DNA of 15,170 nt from Chloroflexota bacterium (GTDB lineage Bacteria > Chloroflexota > Dehalococcoidia > SM23-28-2), in NCBI GenBank assembly GCA_030691665.1, contig JAUYDU010000296.1, forward strand, positions 1-15,170, in the 5' to 3' direction. Of this stretch, positions 6,633 to 13,311 are shown one piece after another. Positions within the stretch are counted from its first letter, which is position 1. Each line of letters begins with the position of its first letter. Made by a program: the position numbers and the translations under genes. The notes beneath the pieces are model-generated. The model searched no databases. It saw nothing but the letters and a program-made list of their open reading frames with translations, and had not been told where the DNA came from.

Positions 6633-8561
6633 CTACTTCCAGGCCTTCTGGTCAGGTCGCGGAATGAGCGGCGAGATGTCGGCCAACTCACCCCTGCCTG
6701 GAATGCCTTTGAACTCGCCGACGAGCTTCGGGTTCACAGCCCAGAAGTTCGCGCCCTCGACAACCGGTGCGATGAGCCAGAGGCTGTTCATGTATTCGAG
6801 CGCCGCGTCGGTCTTCCTGGCGCGCTCCTGTGGGTCGATGGCGGCGAAGGCGGCCTTGTAGAGCCTGTCTATCTCCTTCGCCTCGGCCGTCATGGTCTCT
6901 GGCGATCCCGCGACTCGCTCGCTCCCGGTGAAGGTGAGGGCGTCGTGGGAGCGCGTGAGAGTGGTGGGCCGGCCGGCAGAGCGCATGTTGGAGATGCAGC
7001 CCGACAGCACTTTCTGAGCGCCGCTGCTGGCGTCGTGCTCGCGGCGCATGGGGCTGAAGAGGCCCCACTCGATGGCCCGGAGGTCGACGTCGATGCCGGC
7101 CGCCTTCCAGTATCCGGCCGTCGCCTCTCCCACGCGGATCTGGAAGGAGGTGCCCGGGAGCGCCAGGTTGTAGTAGCACAGCTTGAAGCCGTTGGGGTAG
7201 CCGGCCTCGGCCATCAACTGCTTGGCGCGCGCGGGGTCGTAGCCCATGGCCTGCTGGGACCACTTCTCCCACTTGGCCAGGTCTATGTCGAGGCTGTACC
7301 TGAACACGCCGTAAGGCAGGGGTATGGCGCCCTCGCCCTCCATGACGTACTTGACTATCTCGGGGCGGTTGATGGCGAGGGAGAGCGCCTCGCGCACCTT
7401 CACGTTGGCCAGGGGGCCGTCCTTGTAGCGGGGGTCGTAGGTGCCCCAGATGTAGTAGGTGGACTGCATGGTGCCGCGGTTGGTGATCAGCCTCATGCCG
7501 GAGCTTCGCGTCTCGCTGATGCTGTCCGGCTCGATCATCGCGATGCCTAACGCACCGGTGCGCAGCGCGGCCATCCGGGTGGACTCCTCCGGTATGAGCA
7601 CCAGGGTGTAGAGCTCATAGTTGGGGCGGGCCAGCCAGTGCTGGTCCCACGCGTCGAACTGCACCATGACGCCGGACACGCTCTTCTTGAACTTCCACGG
7701 GCCGTTGCCTACCGGCTCCTGGGCGAATTTGTCGGCGCCGACCGCCTCGATGTACTTCTTGGGCATTATGGTGCCTTGGTCGCCGACGCTCCGGCTCATG
7801 GTGGAGCCGAAGTAGGTGTAGACGACGTTGGTCTTCAGTTCGACCGTGTATTCGTCTATGACGTTGGACTTGACCTGGTACTGGCGGATGTCGCCGCCGG
7901 CGATGGCGCCCTTCTCCTTGAAGCGCTCCATGCTAAAGGCCACATCGTTGGCGGTGACGGGATCTCCGTTGTGCCACTTCATTCCCTTGCGGACGTAGAA
8001 CCTCCAGGTGAGGCCGTCAGACAGGAACTCCCACCGTTCGGCTATTCCCGGCGCCATCTGCCCAGTGTCTACGTTGCTGCCGATGAGGGAATCGTATATG
8101 GGGGCCTGGTAGTGGGACGAGTTGCCTCGCTCCTCCCTTACTGGGTCGAAATGCTGGTGGCCGAAGCTCTGTATCGCCTGCTTTAACTCTCCCTTGGGCC
8201 GAACGGCGACTTGGGTCGGTGTGGCCGTGGCTGTTGGGATTGGGCGAGCCGTGGGTGTGGCAGTCGGAGTGGCGATAGGCTGCGGGGTGGCGGTGGGCAC
8301 AGGTGGACTCGTGGGCGTGGGTGTTGGGGTAGGCTTAGGGGGCTCCCCGGGCTTCAGCGTGGGGGTTGGTGTGGGAGTAGGAAGTATCGGCGTAGCGGTT
8401 GGAGTCGCTGTGGGGGCGGGCGGGACAGTTGGGGTTGCCGTGGGAGCAGGCGTGGGCGTTGGCGCAAGGGTTGGCGTAGGCGTGGCCGCAGGCCCGCAAC
8501 TCATCGCGGCCAACGTGATGGCACCGAGGAACAGGGCGACGGCTAGTTTGGGGTACCGCAT
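6633..8561 (-). CDS. Family-5 ABC solute-binding lipoprotein with Thr-Pro linker
   Basis: A 642-residue secreted lipoprotein from ATG 8561, chosen over the ATG 18 codons upstream because GGAGAGGAGG lies four bases before it and the signal peptide follows at once. The signal is MRYPKLAVALFLGAITLAAM-S-C22, with Cys22 as the likely lipid-anchored residue (a loose lipobox). Residues about 27-117 are a Thr/Pro/Ala-rich linker. The rest is a DppA/OppA-like fold: LKQAIQSFGHQHFDPVRE, IYDSLIG, LSDGLTWRFYVRKGMKWHNG, DPVTANDVAFSMERFKEKG, GNGPWKFKK, and VREALSLAINRPEIVKYVMEG. It captures the solute outside the membrane and hands it to the DppB/DppC-type permeases encoded next. It sits 50 bases downstream of E3, tying the importer to the enolase-superfamily enzymes. 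The substrate may be a peptide, opine, sugar or other organic solute. Confidence 0.93.
   Translation of the reverse strand: MRYPKLAVALFLGAITLAAMSCGPAATPTPTLAPTPTPAPTATPTVPPAPTATPTATPILPTPTPTPTLKPGEPPKPTPTPTPTSPPVPTATPQPIATPTATPTARPIPTATATPTQVAVRPKGELKQAIQSFGHQHFDPVREERGNSSHYQAPIYDSLIGSNVDTGQMAPGIAERWEFLSDGLTWRFYVRKGMKWHNGDPVTANDVAFSMERFKEKGAIAGGDIRQYQVKSNVIDEYTVELKTNVVYTYFGSTMSRSVGDQGTIMPKKYIEAVGADKFAQEPVGNGPWKFKKSVSGVMVQFDAWDQHWLARPNYELYTLVLIPEESTRMAALRTGALGIAMIEPDSISETRSSGMRLITNRGTMQSTYYIWGTYDPRYKDGPLANVKVREALSLAINRPEIVKYVMEGEGAIPLPYGVFRYSLDIDLAKWEKWSQQAMGYDPARAKQLMAEAGYPNGFKLCYYNLALPGTSFQIRVGEATAGYWKAAGIDVDLRAIEWGLFSPMRREHDASSGAQKVLSGCISNMRSAGRPTTLTRSHDALTFTGSERVAGSPETMTAEAKEIDRLYKAAFAAIDPQERARKTDAALEYMNSLWLIAPVVEGANFWAVNPKLVGEFKGIPGRGELADISPLIPRPDQKAWK
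8211..8483 (-). repeat. Degenerate repeat encoding the Thr-Pro linker
   Basis: About 270 bases of short repeats (PT, PTA and PTPT units in translation; gtggg/gttgg units on the plus strand) encode roughly 90 residues of Thr, Pro and Ala with few charges. It is a coding repeat that spaces the binding domain from the lipid anchor, and it is a likely site of length variation and misassembly. Confidence 0.85.
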
Positions 8562-8611
8562 GGTTCCTCCTCTCCTTGATGGCTCAAGACTCGATATGAG
8601 GCGATGTTCGC

Positions 8612-9739
8612 TCAAGCCACCTTGGTCTCTTTCAGGGTCTCCTCATTCACGTCCAAGCCCAGCCCTGGCTGGTCTGGAGCTACGACCCAGCCGTGGTCAT
8701 GGGTTGGCGGGCTCTTGAAAAGCGCATCGCCAACCAGCCACGCAAGGAGATGGAATTCCACTCGCGTGCCGTTGGGGACCGCCGCCTGCAGGTGGAGGTT
8801 ATGGTGTGGCCACGCCCCTCCGTTAGCAATGGGCAGGTTGAAGGCGTGAGCCATGTGCGCCACCTTCACCGCCTCGGTGTAGCCGCCCACCGAGAGCACA
8901 TTGGGCTGGAGGATGTCCAGCGACTCGTTCAAGATGAAGTCCCGGAACTTGTACCTATGGCCCTCGTTCTGTCCGGCTGCAATGGGGATGCGTGTCTCGT
9001 GTCGGAGCCGTGCCAGTAGCTTGGGATCGTTTCCGTACACGGGCTCCTCGAACCAGCTAAGGTTGTAGGGCTCCGCTAACCGCGCGAAAGTGCGGGCGCT
9101 TTCGTAGTCGTAGAGGTAGTTGGCGTCTACCATCAACTCCACGCCATCTCCCACGGCCTCTCGGACCGCCCGTACGCGTACCACGTCCTCCTCCACATCG
9201 CGGGCGCCAGTGAAAGACCTGGGTTGGTCGTGCGGCCAGAACCACTTCCGCTTGGCCACAACCATCTTCAGTTTGTCCGCGCCCCTCGAGACCCAGTACT
9301 TGGCGGCCTCGGCAAGCTGATTCACGTCGTAGTCTGGCAGTCCAAAGGTGACATAGGCCGGGACGCGCTGTTGGAACCCACCCAGGAGCCTCCACACAGG
9401 CTGCCCGAGCTGCTTGCCCCTAATGTCCCACAGGGCGATATCTATAGCGCTGATAGCGCTCATGACAGTACCTGTCTGGGCGCGCTGGTTGAACTCCCAC
9501 CAAAGGGCGTCCCAGATCGCCTCGATCTGCAGCGGGTTCCTCCCAACGACAAAGGGCCCCATCTGGGAGTTGATGGCTTCCCGCGTGCCGACCGAAGGGT
9601 GGCCCAACCCCCACCCGACGGCTCCGTCGTCAGTCTCCACTCGGGTGACCAGGACGGTGCGGGCCAAGTCCCCCTTTATGAACGGGACCTTCACCGGTAC
9701 CCGATGTGTCGTGGCCTCGACCCTGGCGATACGCGTCAT
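8612..9739 (-). CDS. Enolase-superfamily (mandelate racemase/MLE-like) protein, paralog E3
   Basis: A 375-residue protein from ATG 9739. An in-frame ATG exists at 9820, but it falls at the promoter-like -10 element, and MTRIARVEATTHRVPVKVPF is the normal family N-terminus; GGGAGAG lies upstream of 9739. Capping domain about 1-120 (IDIALWDIRGKQLGQPVW), barrel about 125-345. Site residues: K158 with Val160 in place of the second Lys (KLKMVV), D205 (MVDAN), EEP at 231-233, Gln257-Asn258-Glu259 at the third ligand position (AAGQNEGHR), Asn280 for the dyad Asp, Asn306 for the dyad His. It is the most diverged of the four complete paralogs in its N-terminus. It also has a unique insert after the second barrel strand (about 163-182, KRKWFWPHDQPRSF), close to the active-site mouth. 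As first gene of the importer operon it likely acts on the imported compound. Confidence 0.92.
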   Translation of the reverse strand: MTRIARVEATTHRVPVKVPFIKGDLARTVLVTRVETDDGAVGWGLGHPSVGTREAINSQMGPFVVGRNPLQIEAIWDALWWEFNQRAQTGTVMSAISAIDIALWDIRGKQLGQPVWRLLGGFQQRVPAYVTFGLPDYDVNQLAEAAKYWVSRGADKLKMVVAKRKWFWPHDQPRSFTGARDVEEDVVRVRAVREAVGDGVELMVDANYLYDYESARTFARLAEPYNLSWFEEPVYGNDPKLLARLRHETRIPIAAGQNEGHRYKFRDFILNESLDILQPNVLSVGGYTEAVKVAHMAHAFNLPIANGGAWPHHNLHLQAAVPNGTRVEFHLLAWLVGDALFKSPPTHDHGWVVAPDQPGLGLDVNEETLKETKVA

Positions 9740-9822
9740 GGGTCTCTCCCATCGTCTGCGGAAGATGGCCCCGGGCGGCCAGGCGGCTACAAGGCGCGAG
9801 CCGGACCCCCCATGCACCACAC

Positions 9823-9853
9823 AATATAACCCCGCCCACTAAACGGGCGACAA
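9823..9853 (-). promoter_or_regulatory. Putative activator-dependent promoter of the E3/importer operon
   Basis: On the minus strand TATATT (9828 to 9823) is a good -10 element. The best -35 candidate is TTGTCG (9853 to 9848) with a long 19-base spacer, so the promoter would be weak without an activator. The spacer holds a short inverted repeat (CGCCC, seven bases, GGGCG at 9833-9849) that could be an operator. It lies about 85 bases before the E3 start. Confidence 0.4.
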
Positions 9854-9863
9854 AACTGGGCGC

Positions 9864-9885
9864 CAGAACCCTAACAGAACCCTAA
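9864..9885 (-). promoter_or_regulatory. Tandem 11-bp direct repeat, candidate OmpR-family operator
   Basis: Two perfect, contiguous copies of an 11-mer: plus strand CAGAACCCTAA at 9864-9874 and 9875-9885; minus strand TTAGGGTTCTG twice. OmpR/PhoB-family regulators bind head-to-tail sites with 11-bp spacing just upstream of the -35 region. This repeat ends ten bases upstream of the candidate -35 of the E3 promoter and lies next to the gene for an OmpR-type regulator (10017-10796). That the regulator binds here is inferred. Confidence 0.6.
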
Positions 9886-10016
9886 ACGCACCCGAGTCGG
9901 TGGGCACGCGGCAAGGGACCACCACGTGGGAAGGCGTGTCTGGGTTGGAGCGGGAGCGCCTGATAGCGGGTTAGGAAAGGGCGCGCAGCAGGCGGGCGCG
10001 GCACAGCTGCGGCACA

Positions 10017-10796
10017 TCATATGCAGCACTCCACGCCCGGCTGCTCAGGCCGCTGCTGCCGCCTCGCAGGCGAGCCGCTAGGACTCTGGCCGTCCGGACT
10101 CATGAAGACATACCCTATGCCTGGCCGCGTGGTGATGTACCTGGCGGACCGGGCGGTGTCGCCCAGCCTGCGCCTGAGGCGCGAGATATACATCTGAAGG
10201 AGCGAGATGTCATCCTGATACTCGGGGCTCCACACGTTGCGCAGGATCTCGGTCGACGTCAGAAGGCGGCCTGCGTTCCTGGCCAGGTAGCTGACCAGAC
10301 GGTACTCTGTCCCAGTAAGCGGGACGGCCCTTCCGCCCACGCTGACCGTGCCCGTGGTGAAGTCAACGGTGAGGTCATAGCATTTGTAGCAGGGGCTGGA
10401 GGAGCCACCTGCTCTGGCCGCCGCACGAGACAGAACGGCCTTTACCCTCAGCACCAACTCCTCTGGGTCGAAGGGCTTGCTGACGTAGTCGTCCGCGCCT
10501 GCCTGGAAGCCCTTCACCTTCTCTCTGGTGGTGTGCCTGGCCGTCACCATTATTACCGGGACACGTGATGACTCCCGTATGCGGCCGCACAGCTCGTAGC
10601 CGTCGAGGTCCGGCAGCATAAGGTCGAGGATCACCAGGTCAATCGATTCGCTCTCGAGCGCTTCGAGCGCCCCGTGGGCGTCCTCTGCGGCGATTACGCT
10701 GTAGCCTTCCAACTGGAGCAGCCTGGACTCCATGCGCAGCATACGCGTCTCGTCGTCCACCACCAGGATCGTGGGCTTCGCTTGGTAGGTAGCCAT
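10017..10796 (-). CDS. Two-component response regulator, OmpR/PhoB family
   Basis: A 259-residue cytosolic regulator. The receiver domain (about 8-122) has the acidic pair D14-D15, phospho-acceptor D58 (ILDLMLPDLDGYE), T85 and K107 (SKPFD). The DNA-binding winged helix (about 138-233) shows LTGTEYRLVSYLARNAGRLL, DDISLLQMYISRLRRRLGD and a GIGYVF end, the OmpR/PhoB pattern. A CYKC stretch at 136-139 lies in the interdomain linker. I chose ATG 10796 because GGGAGG stands five to six bases upstream and it directly precedes the receiver. The frame is open to ATG 10865 but that ATG lacks a ribosome-binding site. The gene lies inside the 3' end of the kinase frame. The likely target is the 11-bp repeat downstream of its own stop, controlling the E3/importer operon. 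Confidence 0.93.
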   Translation of the reverse strand: MATYQAKPTILVVDDETRMLRMESRLLQLEGYSVIAAEDAHGALEALESESIDLVILDLMLPDLDGYELCGRIRESSRVPVIMVTARHTTREKVKGFQAGADDYVSKPFDPEELVLRVKAVLSRAAARAGGSSSPCYKCYDLTVDFTTGTVSVGGRAVPLTGTEYRLVSYLARNAGRLLTSTEILRNVWSPEYQDDISLLQMYISRLRRRLGDTARSARYITTRPGIGYVFMSPDGQSPSGSPARRQQRPEQPGVECCI

Positions 10797-12981
10797 CGTG
10801 TCCTCCCGCGCGAGGTCGTACCACATTCGTCGTCGGTCCACCACAGTCTTTGGCGAGCGGGTCATCAGAAGGACGGGGCAAGGTGAAGTGGAAGGTACTC
10901 CCTTTACCCATCTTGCTCTCCGCCCAGATCCGGCCTTCGTGAGCCTGGACTAGGCCCTTGCAAATGGCGAGCCCGAGGCCCGCGCCGGGCACCTGCTTGC
11001 CCGCCTTGTCCTGCACCCGGTAGAAGCGTTCAAATACGGCTTCCAGGTGCCGGCTGGGTATCCCGGTGCCCTGGTCCGCCACGCTGATGACTATCTGGTC
11101 CTCCCTCACATCGGCGCGCACCTCGACGAGTCCTCCGTTCGGTGAGTACTTGATGGCGTTGCCTATCAGATTCTCAATGACCTGCTCGATGCGCCTGCCG
11201 TCTATGTCCACTGGCGGCAAGCTCCGGGGGGTATCTACCACGACCTGGTGCTTGGTGAGCCCGACGGTCATCCGCGCGGCAACCCTGGCAATGAGGGAGC
11301 GGAGATCGCCGCGACGCTCCTTCACGATCTTGAGCGCGCCCGACTCCAGGCCCGACATGTCTATGAGGTGGTCTATCAGCTCGTTCAGGCGGTCGCAGGC
11401 CTGGTCGATGGCCTTGAGGTACTCGGTCTCCTCCTCCCTTGACAGCCTGTCGGCGTACCGCAGCAACATCCGGGCGTGGCCCTTCACGTAGGTGAGAGGG
11501 GTCCTCAGCTCGTGAGATACGGTGGAGAGGAGTTGACTCTTCATCTCATTCAGCTCGGCCAGAGCGCGGGCCGAGCTGGCCTGTTCTAGCAACCGGACGT
11601 TACTGATGGCCAGGGCCGCCGCGTCGGCGAACATCCTGACCTGAGTCAGCTTCCTCTCATCGAAGGGCACGCCGTCCTGCTGGTACGCGCTCAGGGCGCC
11701 TACCACACCCTCCCGGTAAGCTAGTGGCACAGCCACCGCGGCCGTGTACCGCCGCTTCTTCGCCTCGTGCACCCAGGGCGCGTCGGGTGACGCAGAGCCG
11801 ATGGACTCAACGAGCACCATGCGCCTCTCCCGGACCGCAAGCGCCGCCGGATCGCCACCCAGCTCGGGGTCGTGGAGGGCCACCACGGCGTTGGTGTAGC
11901 TTCGCCCTCGCCCGGCCGAAGCCCTGGGCCGCACTCCACCACCGCTCCCCTCCGTGAGTCCAACCCAGACCATGGCCGCGCCCGTGCCTTTCCGGAGCGA
12001 GCGGCATATGAGGCCCAGCAGCCGGTCTATGTCGAGGACGGTCAACATCTCCTTGGTGATGCGATACAGATAGTCGCGGTCGGCGATCGCCAGCTTCAGA
12101 TGCTCTTGCGTCTCCACCAGCTCCGTGACGTCCATCGAAGTGGACTGGACGCCCACCACGCCACCATGCTCGTCCAGGATGGGCTCGAAGTTGGCCCTGG
12201 AGTGGTAGACCTTACCGTCCCTCTCCCATTTGCCAGGTATGCCTCTGATGGGCTGGCGCGTCTCCACGCACTGGCGGAACAACCTGTGGCGCATCTGCAC
12301 GTACTCTGGGAGCAGATGCTGGCCCATCCTGCCGCCCAGAAGCCGATCGGGAGGCTCCCCGGTGAACTTGACATAGGCCTCGTTCACGAACGTGCGCCGC
12401 ATGTCCAGATCGAACCTGGTTATCCGGGCCTCCGTCAGATCCAAGATGCCGTGATACAGATCCTGGGAGTGGCGTAGCGCCAGTTCAGTCTGGCTGTGGT
12501 GGTCCTCCAGGTCCAGGCGCCGCAGGGCGAGCAGGACGACGTTGGCGGCCTCGCCCATCAGGGCCGAGGCTCCTTCATCGTGAGCAAGCCCTGCGGCTAC
12601 GCAGACTCCTAGGGCCCCGGCCTCAGACCTCGCGTACAGAAAAGCTGCCTCTCTTACATCTCCACGCATGGCGCATGTCTCACAGAACGCGGAAGGGACC
12701 CGGCGCAGAGGGGAGAACATCTCGGAGGTGGAAGGCAGGGCAGAGCAAGGAGGAAACCAGTCGTGCACCAGGGGCGGTCCAGGACTATCTCGGCGCACCG
12801 CCTTCCTTATACAAGGTGGATGCCCGTTCACACACGCCACCCACGCGCAGTTGACGCCGTCCGCTGTGACTAGCAGCTCGCACGCCTGCTCCACGAGGCT
12901 GGACCGCCCGGTCTCAGTGGAGGCCAACCTGCTGATGCCCCTGACCACCTCGAGAAGGGCAGACCAGCGAGCCTCTGTCAT
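10639..12981 (-). CDS. PAS/GAF sensor histidine kinase
   Basis: A 780-codon frame; an in-frame TGA 12 bases upstream fixes the ATG as the first possible start. Residues 1-160 are a GAF-like sensor region with eight Cys (34, 45, 50, 57, 79, 100, 103, 127). About 165-295 is a PAS domain (YHGILDLTEARITRFDLDM to TSMDVTELVE). About 305-468 is a GAF domain (LLGLICRSLRKGTGAAMVWV to ALAISNVRLLEQ). The kinase core follows: phospho-acceptor H490 (STVSHELRTPL), N-box VIENLIGNAIKYS (601-613), G1 DQGTG (636-640), G2 GAGLGLAICKGL (666-677). No membrane helix is seen, so it is probably a soluble sensor. The conserved fold ends near residue 704. The last 76 residues overlap the regulator gene in another frame, are Arg/Gly-rich and look spurious. 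A -1 shift there would meet TGA at about 10868. A natural frameshift, assembly error or tolerated overlap are all possible. Confidence 0.88.
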   Translation of the reverse strand: MTEARWSALLEVVRGISRLASTETGRSSLVEQACELLVTADGVNCAWVACVNGHPPCIRKAVRRDSPGPPLVHDWFPPCSALPSTSEMFSPLRRVPSAFCETCAMRGDVREAAFLYARSEAGALGVCVAAGLAHDEGASALMGEAANVVLLALRRLDLEDHHSQTELALRHSQDLYHGILDLTEARITRFDLDMRRTFVNEAYVKFTGEPPDRLLGGRMGQHLLPEYVQMRHRLFRQCVETRQPIRGIPGKWERDGKVYHSRANFEPILDEHGGVVGVQSTSMDVTELVETQEHLKLAIADRDYLYRITKEMLTVLDIDRLLGLICRSLRKGTGAAMVWVGLTEGSGGGVRPRASAGRGRSYTNAVVALHDPELGGDPAALAVRERRMVLVESIGSASPDAPWVHEAKKRRYTAAVAVPLAYREGVVGALSAYQQDGVPFDERKLTQVRMFADAAALAISNVRLLEQASSARALAELNEMKSQLLSTVSHELRTPLTYVKGHARMLLRYADRLSREEETEYLKAIDQACDRLNELIDHLIDMSGLESGALKIVKERRGDLRSLIARVAARMTVGLTKHQVVVDTPRSLPPVDIDGRRIEQVIENLIGNAIKYSPNGGLVEVRADVREDQIVISVADQGTGIPSRHLEAVFERFYRVQDKAGKQVPGAGLGLAICKGLVQAHEGRIWAESKMGKGSTFHFTLPRPSDDPLAKDCGGPTTNVVRPRAGGHDGYLPSEAHDPGGGRRDAYAAHGVQAAPVGRLQRNRRRGRPRGARSARERID

Positions 12982-13108
12982 GTCCGCCTCTCACAATGCC
13001 GACCGCAGGCGCCGACCCTACGGACTTCCGCCCGAGATAGCCTTCGCCACGCTTATGCTCTTGATGTCGGACTGGGTGGCTCAACGAGAGCGATGGAGTG
13101 GTTGGGAG

Positions 13109-13129
13109 CCACCTCGACCCACGAGGTGG
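13109..13129. other. 8-bp hairpin in the kinase leader
   Basis: CCACCTCG at 13109-13116 and CGAGGTGG at 13122-13129 form a perfect 8-bp stem with a five-base loop. It lies between the predicted kinase promoter and the kinase ATG, in a leader of about 170 bases. No T-run follows on either strand, so it is not an intrinsic terminator. Role unknown. Confidence 0.4.
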
Positions 13130-13161
13130 TGGGAAGGAGACCCCCACTGCCTACGCCGTGA

Positions 13162-13190
13162 ATGTTATCTGTAGTGGGCGAACAAGTCAA
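13162..13190 (-). promoter_or_regulatory. Sigma-70-type promoter for the kinase/regulator operon
   Basis: On the minus strand TTGACT (13190 to 13185, five of six bases of the -35 consensus) is followed after exactly 17 bases by TAACAT (13167 to 13162, four of six of the -10 consensus). It is the best consensus promoter I found in the window. It would start transcription near 13155 and give a leader of about 170 bases before the kinase ATG. Confidence 0.55.
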
Positions 13191-13296
13191 GGGGACGGCA
13201 TGCCCCCATGCTCTTCGGCAGGACTAGACCCAGGCCAAGCTTGCCCGGCACAGCGTCCGGCGCTTGGGCAGTGACATTAGCGGCCTTCAAGCTCAC
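13165..13296 (-). pseudogene. Possible 43-codon relic of an enolase-superfamily C-terminus
   Basis: Between the E4 stop and the kinase promoter a short frame runs from GTG 13296 (or TTG 13290, five bases after GGGAGG) to TAA 13165. Its middle, APDAVPGKLGLGLVLPKSMG, recalls the conserved tail of these enzymes (compare VPETPGLGLDPKPG of E4 and EQPGLGIELDEAF of the partial gene). This may be debris of a lost paralog, or a chance match. The stop overlaps the predicted -10 element. The similarity is only a short Gly/Leu/Pro motif, so this call is weak. Confidence 0.2.
13235..13267. terminator. Imperfect hairpin downstream of E4
   Basis: CCAAGC (13235-13240) pairs with GCTTGG (13262-13267), and inside it CCGG (13245-13248) pairs with CCGG (13257-13260). 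It lies 45 bases past the E4 stop and before the kinase promoter, where a terminator is expected. No T-run follows, so at most it is an atypical terminator or mRNA 3' end. Confidence 0.3.
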
Positions 13297-13311
13297 CTCC
13301 CGGAAGCCCTG

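Noticed and set aside
6492..7550. Plus-strand open frame of 352 codons
   Set aside because: Antisense to the solute-binding lipoprotein; low-complexity Gly/Val/Ala composition.
8211..8483. CRISPR-like or tandem repeat array
   Set aside because: Units are only 6-12 bases, degenerate and in phase with codons of a lipoprotein linker; no spacers.
8122..8718. Plus-strand Gly-Val repeat protein
   Set aside because: It is the antisense translation of the Thr-Pro linker of the binding protein, not an independent gene.
9922..9929. CCACGTGG palindrome in the regulator-E3 gap
   Set aside because: An 8-bp palindrome is common by chance in GC-rich DNA and it has no clear position relative to a promoter.
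12914..13147. Minus-strand 77-codon frame before the kinase
   Set aside because: It overlaps the kinase start in another frame, has no domain and no good ribosome-binding site before its GTG.
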